Shown piece by piece: positions 1-11,689 of a stretch of DNA of 64,000 bases. The translations under genes and the position numbers were made by a program. The DNA lies in contig JAAOMT010000703.1 of NCBI GenBank assembly GCA_016748015.1, positions 1,258,445 to 1,322,444 of the forward strand, read 5' to 3'. How positions within the stretch are numbered: the first letter of the stretch is position 1; each line of letters starts with the position of its first letter. Source of the stretch: Geosiphon pyriformis (lineage: Eukaryota > Glomeromycota > Glomeromycetes > Archaeosporales > Geosiphonaceae). The notes below the pieces were generated by a model that saw only the letters and a program-made list of their open reading frames with translations, did no database searches and was not told where the DNA came from.

Positions 1-1229
1 TTTCGCCCAAAACATTGAAAAAGAATTTGTTTTTTTGATGGACATTCACAATCATCTTTTTCATAGTCCAACCAATACTCCACCTCATTATGTAAAAACA
101 TACGCTTGGACATAGAATCTCGAGAAACCCAATCGTTAAAATGAGTTATCCGGAAAAGATTTTTAATAAGAAATGATCGCTTCACTTGGTTAACAAATGC
201 TAGATTTCCGATTCTGGGGGCACCAAATGTGATAATTTGAATTTTCTTTAAGCTTATATTCGTATGTGATTTTATCGTGTCATTAAGTAAAAGATTACGA
301 AAATACAAGGCGGCTAACGTTGCATATGCTTTAGAGAAAAATAATATTAGTATACATTTGTAGGCATAAAATAAGTTCTTACTAAATATATATTATTTTT
401 GATGACAAAGATATTTACCTCCACCAATTCCATGTCCAACAAAATAAATTTTATCAGGCTTGTATCGTAATTTCTCAAACTTTTCAGTTAATAAAGGCAT
501 CATCATCTTAGTATGTCTCAGCCAAGTAGCATCGACCATGCTGTTTTCCCGCCAAAGAGGATCTACTTGTATTGGAGCCATGTAAATTGATCTCTGACGC
601 CATTGCTCTTTACTAAGGTTTGGTCCTCGAAAGTATGCGACAAATTTGACGCCGTCAATCTTATTTGTCCAAAAATCAGCTATAAAATCCAAAAGTATGT
701 TTTTGATAAATTTTTCACTTTAGCGTAAATTGAATATTAAATAACAATTATTTACCAATCACTTTTTTATCCCCTACAACTCTTCCGATTCGATTTTCCT
801 TGCTACAATAAGGAATATTTGCAATTTCTGCCATCCGCCTCATAAAAAGTATTGCAGTCTTGTTAAAGACTCTGATTTTTTCTGTTTTGAATTCCTTTTT
901 TATAGGGCCCGATGGATTTTGTGTTCGTTTCCAATACAGTTTCTTTTCTTTTCTCAACCTCATTAAATTCTTGTTTTCCTCTTCCTCAAAGGGCCTTACA
1001 CTCGAAACTTCTTTATTTAAAACGTTGAGTTTTATTTCTGTTTGATAAGGAATTCACCCTAGCAATTTAACCAGAAATAATTATAAAGTTAAATACCTTT
1101 AAATAGGATTTTGTTCAACTCTTTATCGAAGTTCAATTCTAAATCATTTTGGTTAAATGAAAAGTTCTTGCTAGAACTCAAATAAATTTTTATAGATATA
1201 AACAGTAGAAAAAAAATGAAATTTTTCAT
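1..1229 (-). CDS. Secreted class 3 lipase-like protein, Ser-less (copy 1), truncated by window edge
   Basis: Exons on the minus strand: 1229-1097, 1037-756, 679-419 and 328 to the window edge. Phases (1,1,1) agree across all junctions. The start at 1229 opens a 44-codon exon with a hydrophobic signal-peptide-like N-terminus (MKNFIFFLLF). Class 3 lipase features follow: the MRRMAEIAN helix, YFRGPN (oxyanion-loop position), nucleophile elbow GHGIGG, TFGAPR, and the Asp (NDW) and His (FLHNEVEYW) positions. The expected nucleophilic Ser is Gly. The last exon, encoding a Cys-rich tail in the paralogues, lies beyond base 1. Its upstream region is an inverted copy of that of the gene at 15225. Family assignment is firm; loss of hydrolase activity is inferred from the missing Ser. 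Confidence 0.8.
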
Positions 1230-1388
1230 TCTATGTTGATTCAAGAAGTTTCATATACAAAATAGAAAATTGATAAAGATAAATAAAGGAGATGTGATGG
1301 TTTAAGGTTTCTATGAATTTCGAAAGTTTTCAAGTCTGAAAGTCTTCTTATGATAAAGAAAGAACAATCTTTAAATCACGATTTAAAA

Positions 1389-1411
1389 CTTAAAGGGGGA
1401 GGGGTAATGCG
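1389..1411 (-). promoter_or_regulatory. Conserved pyrimidine box upstream of lipase-like copy 1
   Basis: The minus strand reads CGCATTACCCCTCCCCCTTT followed by AAG, about 160-180 bases before the start codon. It is one of the few GC-rich runs in the flank and is conserved in copies 3 and 4 and, shortened, in copy 5. It is a candidate promoter element by conservation only; recent duplication alone could also explain it. Confidence 0.35.
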
Positions 1412-2320
1412 AAAAAAATATTTTGATTATTTAATTTAATTAATTTGATCTTTTGATATAGAAATTCATTAATCAAATTTAACTAAATAAATAAATAAGT
1501 ATCAAATATATCCAATCAGTTAACGACTTTAAGCAGATCTTTTAATTAAAGTCGACTTTTTAAAAGATCATAATTAATATCTAAATAAATCTCTACCAAT
1601 TTAGTGAAATAACAAATAACAAATATTGATCGCTTGCAATTGATCGATTGATTGTTCTGTTATGAGGGTTATTACTGTTATTAATTTAAATCTTGTGAAT
1701 TTGGCTTTATAGCGTGTGAATTGGAGGGAATTTTCAAACTAAAAGCTAAACTAGATTAATTATTTGTTTTATTAAATATGAAAGATTAGATTAACACAAC
1801 TATTCATACCCCAGCAAAATACTTTTCCATGTTGAATATAATTTTTATGTATTATAATAAAATAATAATAATAAAATACTGTCATTTATCTATTGCTTTA
1901 AGGAATAGACATTTTAAAATTTTATTTTATTATAGTTCTTGCAAAAATTTTTGTCCACGTTATTTTTATAAAACAATGTCCTATGTCTTTATATAATAAT
2001 AAAAGCATAATTTGCAAAGTCTTAAAGAATATTAAACCAAATTGATCAAATAAAGTAATGAATGAACTTTATAACTCTTAATTTATTTTTTTGTTCAGAA
2101 TTTTAATTTTTTTATTCATCTGTTTTTAAGCCACAGAGATATTACTAATGTTAAAAGTCAATAATTTATTTAATTCATGGTAATTAAATAATTATTGAAT
2201 TAGCTTTTCTTTCAATTATCGTGTTTGAAGTATATAGTTTTTTCTGTTCAGAGACTTATTATACTATTTATAATTTTCATTTTATTTGTGTTTTTCTGTT
2301 GTTTTCCCATTTAAAATTTT

Positions 2321-3901
2321 AGTTTAAAACAAGTTTCTTGAATTTCCTTTACTGTGAAAAATTTTTTGCTAAATTTTAATTTAGGTCTAAAAATAAACTA
2401 TTTATCAAATAGTTTTTAACTTGAAATTTATTATTTTATTTACATCTTCAAATAAAATCATTTACTTTTAGAAAAAATAAAGTTAATAGTAATTTTTTTC
2501 GATTTACTTTACTTTTAATTGTTTTTGTTGAGCGATAATGAATATAATTAATTTTTAAATGATATAATATTGACAAATAGAATTCTAAAATTTTATGTTT
2601 ATTACTAGTAAAAAGTTGATGTTTCTTACTAATCTAATTAAAAGATATCTTGAATTTTTGATTAATTAAAGAATATCGCAATATCTCCAGTCTTGCTAAA
2701 AAAAATTCCTTCAGCCAATGTTATCTTTTCCCAAAAGCTTGTTTTTGAAAAATTTTATTATCTATAAGTTACTAGAAGTGGTCATGAATTAATTGTTTCA
2801 AAATTCTTGGGTTATTTTAGACTTAAATTGAACCAAAAACCGAGTTGAGCATCAGGATTTCCAAACCCCACCCTATTGGGAATAATAAGTGCAGCGTAAC
2901 ATTCCCATTGTTGAACAAAACACAAAACTTAATAAATTGTTACCCGGTCTTTTTTTTAACCCTATTTTTTCTTGTCAGATTATCATTGATAAGATTGTAT
3001 CATAATTAGACTCTTCATAAACTCCGTATAATCGATAATCGATGATCATTGCTATTTCTGATTGTTGTTTTTAAATCTTAACGATTGTACTATTGTTTGG
3101 TTTATCGAGGGGGTCATCCAAGAACCATTTACGATTGTTTGGATTTTAAAAACTCTTAAACCTAGAAATAAAATGTATGAATTTTCCTAAAAGAGAACAA
3201 AGTTGATGTTGTTAAATTTTTTCTGGGATTTCCGGTGCATCCATCCAATTATTAGGGATTTAAACCAAAAATTAAAATGGAGTTTCAAATCTGGATTGTG
3301 TTATATCCAAATCCAGGGGCACAAACTCAATTCGACTTTCTACCATGAGGTTCTATGATTGAAATATCAACGTAAAACAAAGATGTTACAACAGGTTTTT
3401 TTGAATTGCTTTTTGGTTTGTACGTATATCTTTTTAGTGACTTTTTTCCAGGGCTCCAATATAGAAGAGATTTTAGTTAATCATCAAAAAATTCAAGTTG
3501 TCTGAACTACCATTCGGAAGAGATCCAAAAAAAATTTTAAGCCCTATTAAATATTCTCAATAAATTATACGAATTTGGCTAAATTATGAACTAAAATTAG
3601 AAAATCCAAAAAAGTTTTGGTAACATAAATATCCTTGATGAGCTGGATCCATTAAAAAACTAAACCGAGTAAAAAAAGCGTTGTTCTTTGGCATCAATAG
3701 GGTATCAAACACAATAAAAGTGATATGTTGTAGTCATTAATTTAAACTTTTGGTAACGCACATGTCACATTCTCTCAAACAATTCTTTTTTAATTTTCAA
3801 TTTTGAACCCAAAAATTTCGTTTATAAATGAAATAGATTTTTCCCTAAAACTAAACGACCATCATTCCAAAAGTAATCAGCTTTATCAATAATAATTCAT
3901 T
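2321..3901. other. Intergenic, no gene seen
   Basis: AT-rich unique-looking DNA between the upstream flank of lipase-like copy 1 and the HMG gene. No convincing open frame, RNA gene or repeat was seen. Composition is somewhat more mixed at 2810-3480, but stops occur in all frames. Confidence 0.5.
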
Positions 3902-4903
3902 ATGAAAAACTCGTTCAGACTCACTAAATCTTCTTCAAATTTCCTTTCTTGTTCCAACTCATCATCTTCACCCAATAAATCTTTTTCTTCAAATTCAGAG
4001 AATTTACCACGATCTCGTACTTACTTTTTCATTGATTCTTCGAATAATGAATCGAAGAATCACATTAGTGATATCAAAGATGCAATCACTTATTTTAAAC
4101 CTCCTTTTCCTCCAACGATTCAAGCTAAAAATCTTATATATTCAAAACCAAAAGATGGGAGATCACCTACAAAACCTCCAAATGTATTTATCATTTATCG
4201 TAGAGCATTTACACAAGCGGCCAAGAAGGTCGGCTATAAATTACCAATGCGTATGGTTTCAACGATGGCCAGCCAAGCATGGGAAGACGAATCTCCTTGG
4301 ATTAAAGAAGAATACAAACAAATTGCAAAACTTGCAAAAATTGAGTATGAACGAAAATATCCAAAGATTAAATCAAAGGGAAAAGGTGAAATCTTAAATT
4401 CATGTTGTGACAAAGGTATAAACCAGAATGAAGAGTATTTATTTCAAAAGAGTAAAGACACCAATTTACCGAAAATTATGTTGAATCAATATCCCGTTAT
4501 AGACTTTAAAAGCAATTTTCACAATACATCTAGTTTTTCAGATGAACAAGAGGTAGCTTGTGATAGCAATAACTTTAATCAGTCTAATTACACCAACCAT
4601 AATCAACCATCCACATTTCCTTGCATACTACCTCACAAGTCATTTAATATTGAAGAACAGACAGTAATAAGATCTACTTCCAATTCTATTATACATCCCT
4701 TTAACTTTTTGCCAAGCTCACAAGAGCCTCATAAACTTACAGATAATTCTAATTACTCACATCAACTAAATTTTTTTTCGGATTTAAATGACACTCAATT
4801 TAATGTGCCCGAGTTTATTCATTCTTCATTTGAAAAAATGGAAAACAATTTGATTTTGACTAGCAATAATATTCTCCCATCAATTTTTCCAAAGGAGTGC
4901 TGA
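3902..4903 (+). CDS. HMG-box transcription factor, MATA-HMG type
   Basis: A single 333-codon open frame. Residues 1-60 are Ser/Asn-rich and low complexity. Residues about 88-158 form an HMG box: KPPNVFIIYRR at the start of helix 1, then KVGYKLPMRMVSTMASQAW, then a basic/aromatic helix ending near KIEYERKYPKIKSK. The rest is Asn/Ser-rich and probably disordered. This is the architecture of the MATA-HMG family, which is strongly amplified in arbuscular mycorrhizal fungi. Expected role: sequence-specific nuclear DNA binding. A true mating-type role cannot be inferred, because most family members are scattered paralogues. No intron is needed. Neighbours on both sides are lipase-like genes on the opposite strand, with more than 1 kb of spacing, so no shared promoter is implied. 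Confidence 0.85.
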   Translation: MKNSFRLTKSSSNFLSCSNSSSSPNKSFSSNSENLPRSRTYFFIDSSNNESKNHISDIKDAITYFKPPFPPTIQAKNLIYSKPKDGRSPTKPPNVFIIYRRAFTQAAKKVGYKLPMRMVSTMASQAWEDESPWIKEEYKQIAKLAKIEYERKYPKIKSKGKGEILNSCCDKGINQNEEYLFQKSKDTNLPKIMLNQYPVIDFKSNFHNTSSFSDEQEVACDSNNFNQSNYTNHNQPSTFPCILPHKSFNIEEQTVIRSTSNSIIHPFNFLPSSQEPHKLTDNSNYSHQLNFFSDLNDTQFNVPEFIHSSFEKMENNLILTSNNILPSIFPKEC

Positions 4904-6256
4904 CACGAATTAGTAAATGTACACTAATATAAAATCATCATACTATTAATATTTCATATAACTCATAATATTATTTCATAATTTTTTTTCTTTTTAATTG
5001 GAAAACATATAAACACTTTCAAGTTTTATTTTTATGTATTTGAACCATTTAAATTCTCTTTTAGAAATTTACTACATCTTCAACTTTACTCTACTCTATA
5101 ATATTGAAATGTTTATTAATTTTTTTTCATAAATTTATTCATAATTCCTATAATTTGATAAAAAACTAGTTTTTACAATTTGAAATACGGAATAGAATTA
5201 ATATAAAGTTTTCAAAATTTTTAATTCAAAGTTTTATTAAAATTTGTAAAATACCCAAATGTGAAAATAGTATACCAATTTTTAATTTATCTGGTTTTTC
5301 CGGAATTTATTTAGTAAAATATTAATGGATTTTAGGTTCTGGGGTTATAATTTCTCTTGCTGCATTTGGAAGCTGCATGTAATACTTGATTTTTATTTTG
5401 TAACTCTAAGCCAATATTATCAAAAAAGCTTATTAATAAAATTGTTTTTATGAGTATTGTGACCAAAAATTATTTTATATATTAATTTTGTAAAAAAACA
5501 TCCAGAAAACGCTCCAAAAATATTTTTCAAAATAAGATTTGAGAAATACTCAGAATGAAATTTAAAATATCACATTAAATTTGAAATGAGCTTCTAAAAT
5601 AATAAAAGATTATTATTATTCAAATCAGGTTTTAATAACTCATAATTCAATAAACAGCTTATAAGTTATTTAATAAGAATATGAATAACATTGAAAGTCT
5701 ACATATTTAAATTTTAATGTTTTTATAAAATTCATTAATTAAAAAAAATGTTTAAAAAGCTTGGATATAATCTTCAACTTTTCTTTTAATAAACATTAAA
5801 ATATAACAAATCACTTTATATTATATGTTATATGCATTTATATTTATATCTTGAATTTAAAATAAAAAAAAACCAAGGATTCAATAATTTGGTCTTAAAA
5901 AATACATTTAATAAAATTCAAAGTTAAAAATTAAATTAAATTATGGTTTGTATTTTTGGAATTTTACAATACCAATGTTGTAAATTAAAATGATTTATCA
6001 ATAAAATTCAAAGTCATTGAGTTTCCAATAGTACTCTAATGGAAATTTCTTAATGTAAATAATAAAATATTGTATATTATGCATACTGTAATTGACTAGA
6101 ATAATTTCGGTAGGAATACTAACTTGCTAAAAAAGGTCGAGCAATTTACAAAGAAATCTTTGAGGCAGCATTATTTAAAGTAGCTTTATTGATTTTAATG
6201 ATATTTATCGATGCTCTAATCAAAAAATTAAGTTTAGGGAAAATCCTAGGGTTCTA
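4904..6256. other. Intergenic, no gene seen
   Basis: Very AT-rich spacer between the HMG gene and the convergently oriented lipase-like gene. No supported feature. Confidence 0.5.
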
Positions 6257-7687
6257 TCATTGACATTTGCCAAAAAATACATCAAAGTATGGCCCATGAT
6301 TTAGGTCAGAAAGATGATTCCCTTCTTCAGAATCGACTGTTCCCAAATTGCATTTCTAAAAATAATAATTGTAATAATTGTATCATAATAGAAAGTTTTC
6401 TAATGCTTTCAAAATAAATTTACCTTATTTTCATCGATCTCTCCGTTAGAGTTTCGCCCAATACATTTAGAAAGTAGTTGTTTTTTTGATAAACATCCAC
6501 AATCATTTTCATAATTTAACCAATACTCCCTCTCATTGTGTAAAAATACACCTTTTGACATAAAATCCCGAGAAACCCAATCATTCCAATGAGTTACTCG
6601 AAAAACAGTCTCTTTCCGAAATGAATGTTTTACTAAACTCACAAATGCTGGATTTCCGATTCGAGGAGCGCCAAATGTGATAACACTGATATCATTGATG
6701 CTAAAATTATGATTCCATCGTAAAACTCCGTTATGTATTGCATTACAGAAATATAAAGCGGTCAACACTGCATATGCTTGAGAAAGAATTATTTTAATAT
6801 ATATTTTTATGCAGAAAATCTCGCATTCAATTTTAAACTTGAACTTTTTGAAAAATAAAAAATTTACCTCCACCAACTCCATGTCCAACAAAGAACACTT
6901 TTTGAGGCGACATTGAAAGTCTTTCGAGCTTCGTAATTAATAAAGGCATCATTGTTTGGACATGTTCCAACCAAATTACATCGACTAGGCTTCCCTTGAC
7001 ATCAGTTCTCATATCAATTGGATTTAGATGCAAAGTTCTTTTAAGCCATTGCCCTTTGTTGAGTTCTGGCCCTCGAAAGTAAACGATGAGTCTGCCATCT
7101 CCCTCTCGACGCCGCCATATATCAGCTGCGAAAATCAAGAGTAGACTTTTAACAACGAAGAGTAATTTTTGACTAGGAAATATTATTGATAGTAATCAAA
7201 GATTACCGACAATATCATGCCTTTTCATAACTTTCCCAATTTCATTTTCAGGCCGACAATAAGCCATATTAGCAATTTTCGCCATATGCCTCAGAAAATT
7301 TATTTCCTTTTCACTGGAAACCTCGACTTTATTTGAAAACTTTACTATCTTTGGGCGTTCAACCTTATTTTCAGCTCGTTTCAAAGACATTTCTCTTTCT
7401 TTATTCAGTTTTATTGGGTTATTATTTTTCTCTTCAAGAGATTTTACCCTCCAAAATTGGTCTTTAAAGTGGCGGGTTTAATATTTAGTAGAAAATCGAG
7501 CTTTTAAAAATTTTGAGCCAAGCAATTTTGGAATATGAATAGGACTTAAATTACCTTGAAAAAGGCTCTTGTTAAACTCTTCATAGAGGTCCAAATGAAA
7601 ATAGTTTTTATCCGAAAAATAATATCTTAAATATGATAAAAATTTTAAAAAAAAGCAAGAAAAAATTATCATCCAGTAAATTTTCAT
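6257..7687 (-). CDS. Secreted class 3 lipase-like protein, Ser-less (divergent copy 2)
   Basis: Complete five-exon model on the minus strand: 7687-7555, 7461-7207, 7125-6868, 6776-6424 and 6355-6257. All junctions have GT..AG and compatible phases; the product is about 365 residues. The first exon (MKIYWMIIFSCFFLKF) is a signal-peptide-like hydrophobic stretch. Lipase motifs: FLRHMAKIANMAYC, YFRGPELNKGQW, GHGVGG (residues 210-215), TFGAPRIGNPAF, THWNDWVSR (catalytic Asp position) and FLHNEREYW (catalytic His position). The nucleophile at residue 212 is Gly, not Ser. The tail is shorter than in copies 3-5 (ends near residue 365, with the KCNLGTVDSEEG block conserved). It is clearly diverged from the other four and lacks their upstream flank, so Ser loss predates the recent duplications. 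Confidence 0.83.
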
Positions 7688-9330
7688 TTTAAAAAATTAA
7701 TACTAGACCAAAATTGAGTTTTGAATACTTCACTATTCCTTAAATAATTTTTATATCAATCCTTACAAATTAAGAAATTAATAAATGATAAATCGATTAG
7801 ATAATTAAAAATAAACATTAATCTATCTCATATGAAAATCTGATGCACAATTTCAATTAGTTTTTCCCAGTAGAGTACTTTTAATCTTTTAAAATTATAA
7901 GAATAAATCCATATCGAAAAAAATGATTTTCAAATAAATATTTGGAGCAACTCCAATTTTATAAATATTTTTTAGAGCCTAACCTGAATTTTTAAAAGTT
8001 TCATTAATAATTTAAATTTTTTGTTTTAAATCTGGAACATCCCTTTCTCTCTTTAATTAAACATTCCTTAAAAATTTTCTGCTACAAATAAAGGAATTAT
8101 CACACACTAATAATATAAAATTTTAATTGAAAAATAATGTTATATTTTTTTGATAAGAATTTTTCAAATCACACTTCAAGAATATTGGGTTAAATATCTA
8201 CATAATATTAGGTAAATTATAACCGAGAATCTTTGAAGATCAAATTTTTTTTATTTTTTAAATTTTCGAAATTATTTTTTTTCTCTATTTGATATTCAAA
8301 AATTAAATCTTTTATAATAAAATTGTGTATAGCTTTTAAGATTAAATGTCAGAAAACTTATAAAAATTGTTAGGACATCAATCAAATCTATAATTTGTCC
8401 TTCTTTTAACTAAACAATTGTTCTCATTTTAAATCTATTTCGGTATTTAAATAAAAATATAGTTTATTTGAAATTTTTTATTATAATGAAAATTTTTAGC
8501 TTTTAATAAATTTGAACATTAAGGAATCTGACTGAAATCAAGTAATTTTAATTCATTATAAAATTGTAATAATTCATTCACATTTAATAATTTTTAGATC
8601 ATATGATTTTGAATGCAAAAAAAAATTTACTTTATCGAATATAAATCTGTCTAGTATTTCATTATTGTAAAATTTAGAAATTTTGAATGTGACTACGTGT
8701 TTGTGTATGTATTAAAAAAAATTATTTGTGAAATACTTTAAAATTTGCATTCAAATTAATAAGAACAATAATAATAGAAATTTATAAAAAATCTAAACAA
8801 AAAAATTATAAAACAAAACTCAATAAATATTAAAAATTATCTTTAAGTTTATTCCTTATATATATTCCTCATTGATTATTGAAATCTAAATTTACATCTC
8901 ATATAAGCAATATATTTTGCAATTACAAAGCTTGATTTTCTTTAACTAAAAAGCCACTAATTTTTTATTTTCAAGTGTTAGCATCAATTTATGGTCATTA
9001 AGTTAAATCAAAAAGAAAAAACTAAAATGGCTAAACATATTAATAAGAATTATTGTTTTGAAATCATTAAAAATAAACAAAATTTGTTAATTCCTTACTT
9101 CTCATATTGTGATTATATTATAAGATGATAATATAAAAGTTTTTTTTGGTAAAAAAATTGTTTAAAACCATATAAAAAATTCAAAAACCAATTGCTACAC
9201 CTGATCACACTCTTAATTCTGCTGACAAAAATAATATTAATGTAGTGTTTGAAAAGCAATTTTAATTAAAGATACAATAACTTATAATTTTATTCCATTT
9301 TATTATAGATCCTTGTTTATAGTGTGAATT
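7688..9330. other. Intergenic AT-rich DNA, no gene seen
   Basis: Homopolymer-rich AT sequence with dense stops in all frames. No similarity to the other repeats in the window was noticed. Confidence 0.5.
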
Positions 9331-9399
9331 AGGCAAAGCCTTCTCGCCCCATTTCAACTGCTGAAATTTATTTTTAGTTAGAGGGTAAAACTGGTTTAA

Positions 9400-10080
9400 T
9401 AGCTTTGAAGAAATTCATCAAGCTAGTTTAGTGGAATACCAAAACTAATCTACACAAACTGTCACTACTGTTGTATTCGTATAATCAGGGAAACAATGAA
9501 AATATACATTGCTCTTACAAAATCTTATTGTTTACTGAGTATTCAGCGCATGGTCATGGTTGAAACGTATCAGAAAAATTTTCCAACACATATAACGATG
9601 GGAAACCAGAAACAATAACAACATCCCAATTAAAACCATTGCTGACAACAAATACCCCAATGAAAAGAAACGCTTAACAGCAACACCTATAAAACTAACC
9701 AGCATAGTCAAACACAGATAAATTCCATTCGTTTGTGTATTCTATAATTGTCATTTTTGTAAGTCTTTATTGGAGAGGAATTCGCTGTATTTAGTTGGTT
9801 TCGGCCTTATTTCTGGCTGCTTTATTCTAATATCATGACTATCAATTTTTTGTCGCAAATCTCAGCATTTTCAAACCAAAATGGAGTTGACAAAAGTTCT
9901 TACCTGATAGAAAAATTAAAACGTGGAACGTTGACAAAACGGCCGCAAAATAACCAAAAGAAAGACGCTAATACCAAAAAGCTATCATCCACCCATAAAA
10001 GCCTACAAAAGCAACAAGAAATCCAAAGCCGTTGCTTATTTAGCAAAGGAAACATTGCAAATAAATTACATTTTAGGTGA
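9400..10080 (+). pseudogene. Decayed coding stretch ending in an 81-codon open frame; product unknown
   Basis: This stretch is visibly richer in G+C than its surroundings. One plus-strand frame reads protein-like sequence interrupted by several TGA, TAA and TAG codons near 9560-9710, many explicable as TGG, CAA or CAG hit by a transition. An open frame from ATG 9835 (MTINFLSQISAFSNQ) is Lys/Gln-rich and basic. It runs to 10080, where AG/GTGAGT at 10077-10083 looks like a strong splice donor. No family was recognised. It could be a decayed transposon gene or a first exon whose partners I could not find. Confidence 0.3.
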
Positions 10081-10780
10081 GTGATTTCTTAATTCTACCT
10101 GACATTTCAACATGAATTATTTATAAAACCTGAAGAATTTTGATAGAGAAATTGTCGTGATTAAAGAGAAGAATAAAATAATTAATAAAGTTTTTTATGT
10201 CTTATAAATTCTATTTCTATATATATATATATAAATTTAAAATTTGGCAAATTTCTGAATTTACAATCGAAGAGATGTTTTACCGCTTAATTTATATTTT
10301 TCATTCAAATATATTTAAAATTTATGATTTAAATTAAATATTAGAAAATGGTTGACATTGAACAAATTTACACTTATTATCTTGAAGTATTTTAATTTAA
10401 AAAAATTAGATGAAAAAAAGTTATTTTTATGAAATCCTCAAAAACCAAATTAATGCACAGTCATTACACAAGATTTAACAGCCGAGATCTTAGATGGGTT
10501 AAAATAATCAAGATATAAATTATTTTGAGCACTTACTTTATGATAATAGTTTCAGACTATTTCCAATTAGTCTAAAATAAAAATTGACGATATTTGTTAA
10601 AAAAAAATATTCAATTATTTAAAATTAACCAGAAAAGCTAATTAATTTCCCATCAACTTCAATTTATAGGCTGATATTCTGAAATTTATAATCTAACAAA
10701 AATAGCAAATAGTTGCAATTTCATAAAATTCGATGTAGTTGTCTATTTTTAAAAGCCAAATTAATCTGCAGGGAACTCTA
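10081..10780. other. Intergenic, no gene seen
   Basis: AT-rich, with a short (TA)n run near 10217-10232. Nothing else is supportable. Confidence 0.45.
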
Positions 10781-11140
10781 TTCTGAGTAATTAAACAATT
10801 CAAGCTCATTTTAATACTCATAAATGATTTAAAACCCTTTAATATATCTATTTTAATGACATTTAGAAAATAAACCATTAGTAGTAATGTTAATATTCTC
10901 AGAAATTATGTTGCTATTTTTTTAACATTCTGTTAAAATGCTTTTCATAGCTTTCCCTATTTGAAATCAGATGAATAGTAAGCGAAATCTGCAATTATCT
11001 TCATTTACCTTAGAAATATTATATTCTTTTTACCCAAAATCTAAAATAGCTTGAAGTGTTAAAACTTATTTTCTGCTCGTTTCATTACATTTCTTTTATC
11101 TATTCCTTATCTAATGCAAAAAGCGCGCAAAGACGCTGTA
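10780..11140 (-). pseudogene. Relic of lipase-like exon 2
   Basis: On the minus strand around 11030-10940, the reading ADFAYYSSDFK followed by GKAMKS aligns with the exon-2 block IANMAYCRPENEIGKVMKR of lipase-like copy 2. Stops and frame changes are present and no other exons are nearby. A better preserved relic of the same exon lies at 46150-46500. Decayed duplicate, non-functional. Confidence 0.5.
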
Positions 11141-11209
11141 GTTTAAAAAAAAGATAGTTTTTGATAAATAAAAATATTTTGCTAGGACAGGAAGCCAACT
11201 GCTTTAGGC

Positions 11210-11685
11210 AAAATACTTATAGCTATTATATAAAAGATATATTAATTTGAGAGATATAATTAATATAGAATTAATAATAAAGGGAAAAAATCTATTATCT
11301 AAAAGTATTGTAAAAACAGTTTCTTATCATTTGGGATCATAAATTTATCTATTAAATCTCATAAATAGCAATGGAAATAGTGTTAATATATTTTTAAAAA
11401 AATTAGAACATAAATTGTAAAAAGACTTTAAAGAAAAGATTCTTTAGCAATCACGGCAAAGGTGGTACTCGATTCAATTGTTGTGGTTTGTTGTTGCAAT
11501 CGAACATTAACATCTTCTGAACGTGGTAAGGAAAAAATAGCACTGCATCCATTAATAATATATTGTTCGATAGTCACATTTATTTCTGCTTCTTTTATTG
11601 GTAGTAGAATGACTGAGTTATTGTTCCTTTGAGCATTATTAGCTTGAGTTTGTTGTTGATTTATAGCTACCATATTTTTGAATTA
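11210..11685 (-). repeat. Duplicated block Y, copy A (paired with 45700-46120)
   Basis: The reverse complement of this segment matches 45700-46120 along the ORF and the roughly 200 bases 3' of it (landmarks TTTATGATCCCAAAT and TCTCTCAAATTAATA). The adjacent lipase relic is in the same absolute orientation at both loci, while this block is inverted between them. Confidence 0.6.
11428..11673 (-). CDS. Small conserved ORF of unknown function (81 aa)
   Basis: ATG at 11673, stop at 11428. Product begins MVAINQQQTQANNAQRNNNS (low-complexity Gln/Asn) and continues with EINVTIEQYIINGCSAIFSL and a Thr-rich segment, ending TTFAVIAKESFL. No signal peptide or recognisable domain. A second copy on the plus strand at 45729-45912 keeps the core (EINVNIETHTIDGCTAIFSQ and TTFAVIARESFR) but has a frame change. 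The conserved core argues that this is a real protein segment rather than a chance frame. The copy lies next to a lipase exon-2 relic, as does its paralogue. Function unknown. Confidence 0.45.
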   Translation of the reverse strand: MVAINQQQTQANNAQRNNNSVILLPIKEAEINVTIEQYIINGCSAIFSLPRSEDVNVRLQQQTTTIESSTTFAVIAKESFL

Positions 11686-11689
11686 AAAA

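Larger units (their letters stand above)
1..2320 (-). repeat. Lipase-unit segmental duplication, unit 1 (inverted)
   Basis: Gene plus about 1.1 kb of upstream DNA matches, in reverse complement, 14240-16490. It also matches 32740-34800 and 35410-37660. Shared upstream landmarks are the TTGACTTTTAACAT block, the GATCAATTGCAAG block, the pyrimidine box and the TTGAATCAACATAGA just before the ATG. Boundaries are approximate, judged by eye where similarity fades. Confidence 0.75.
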
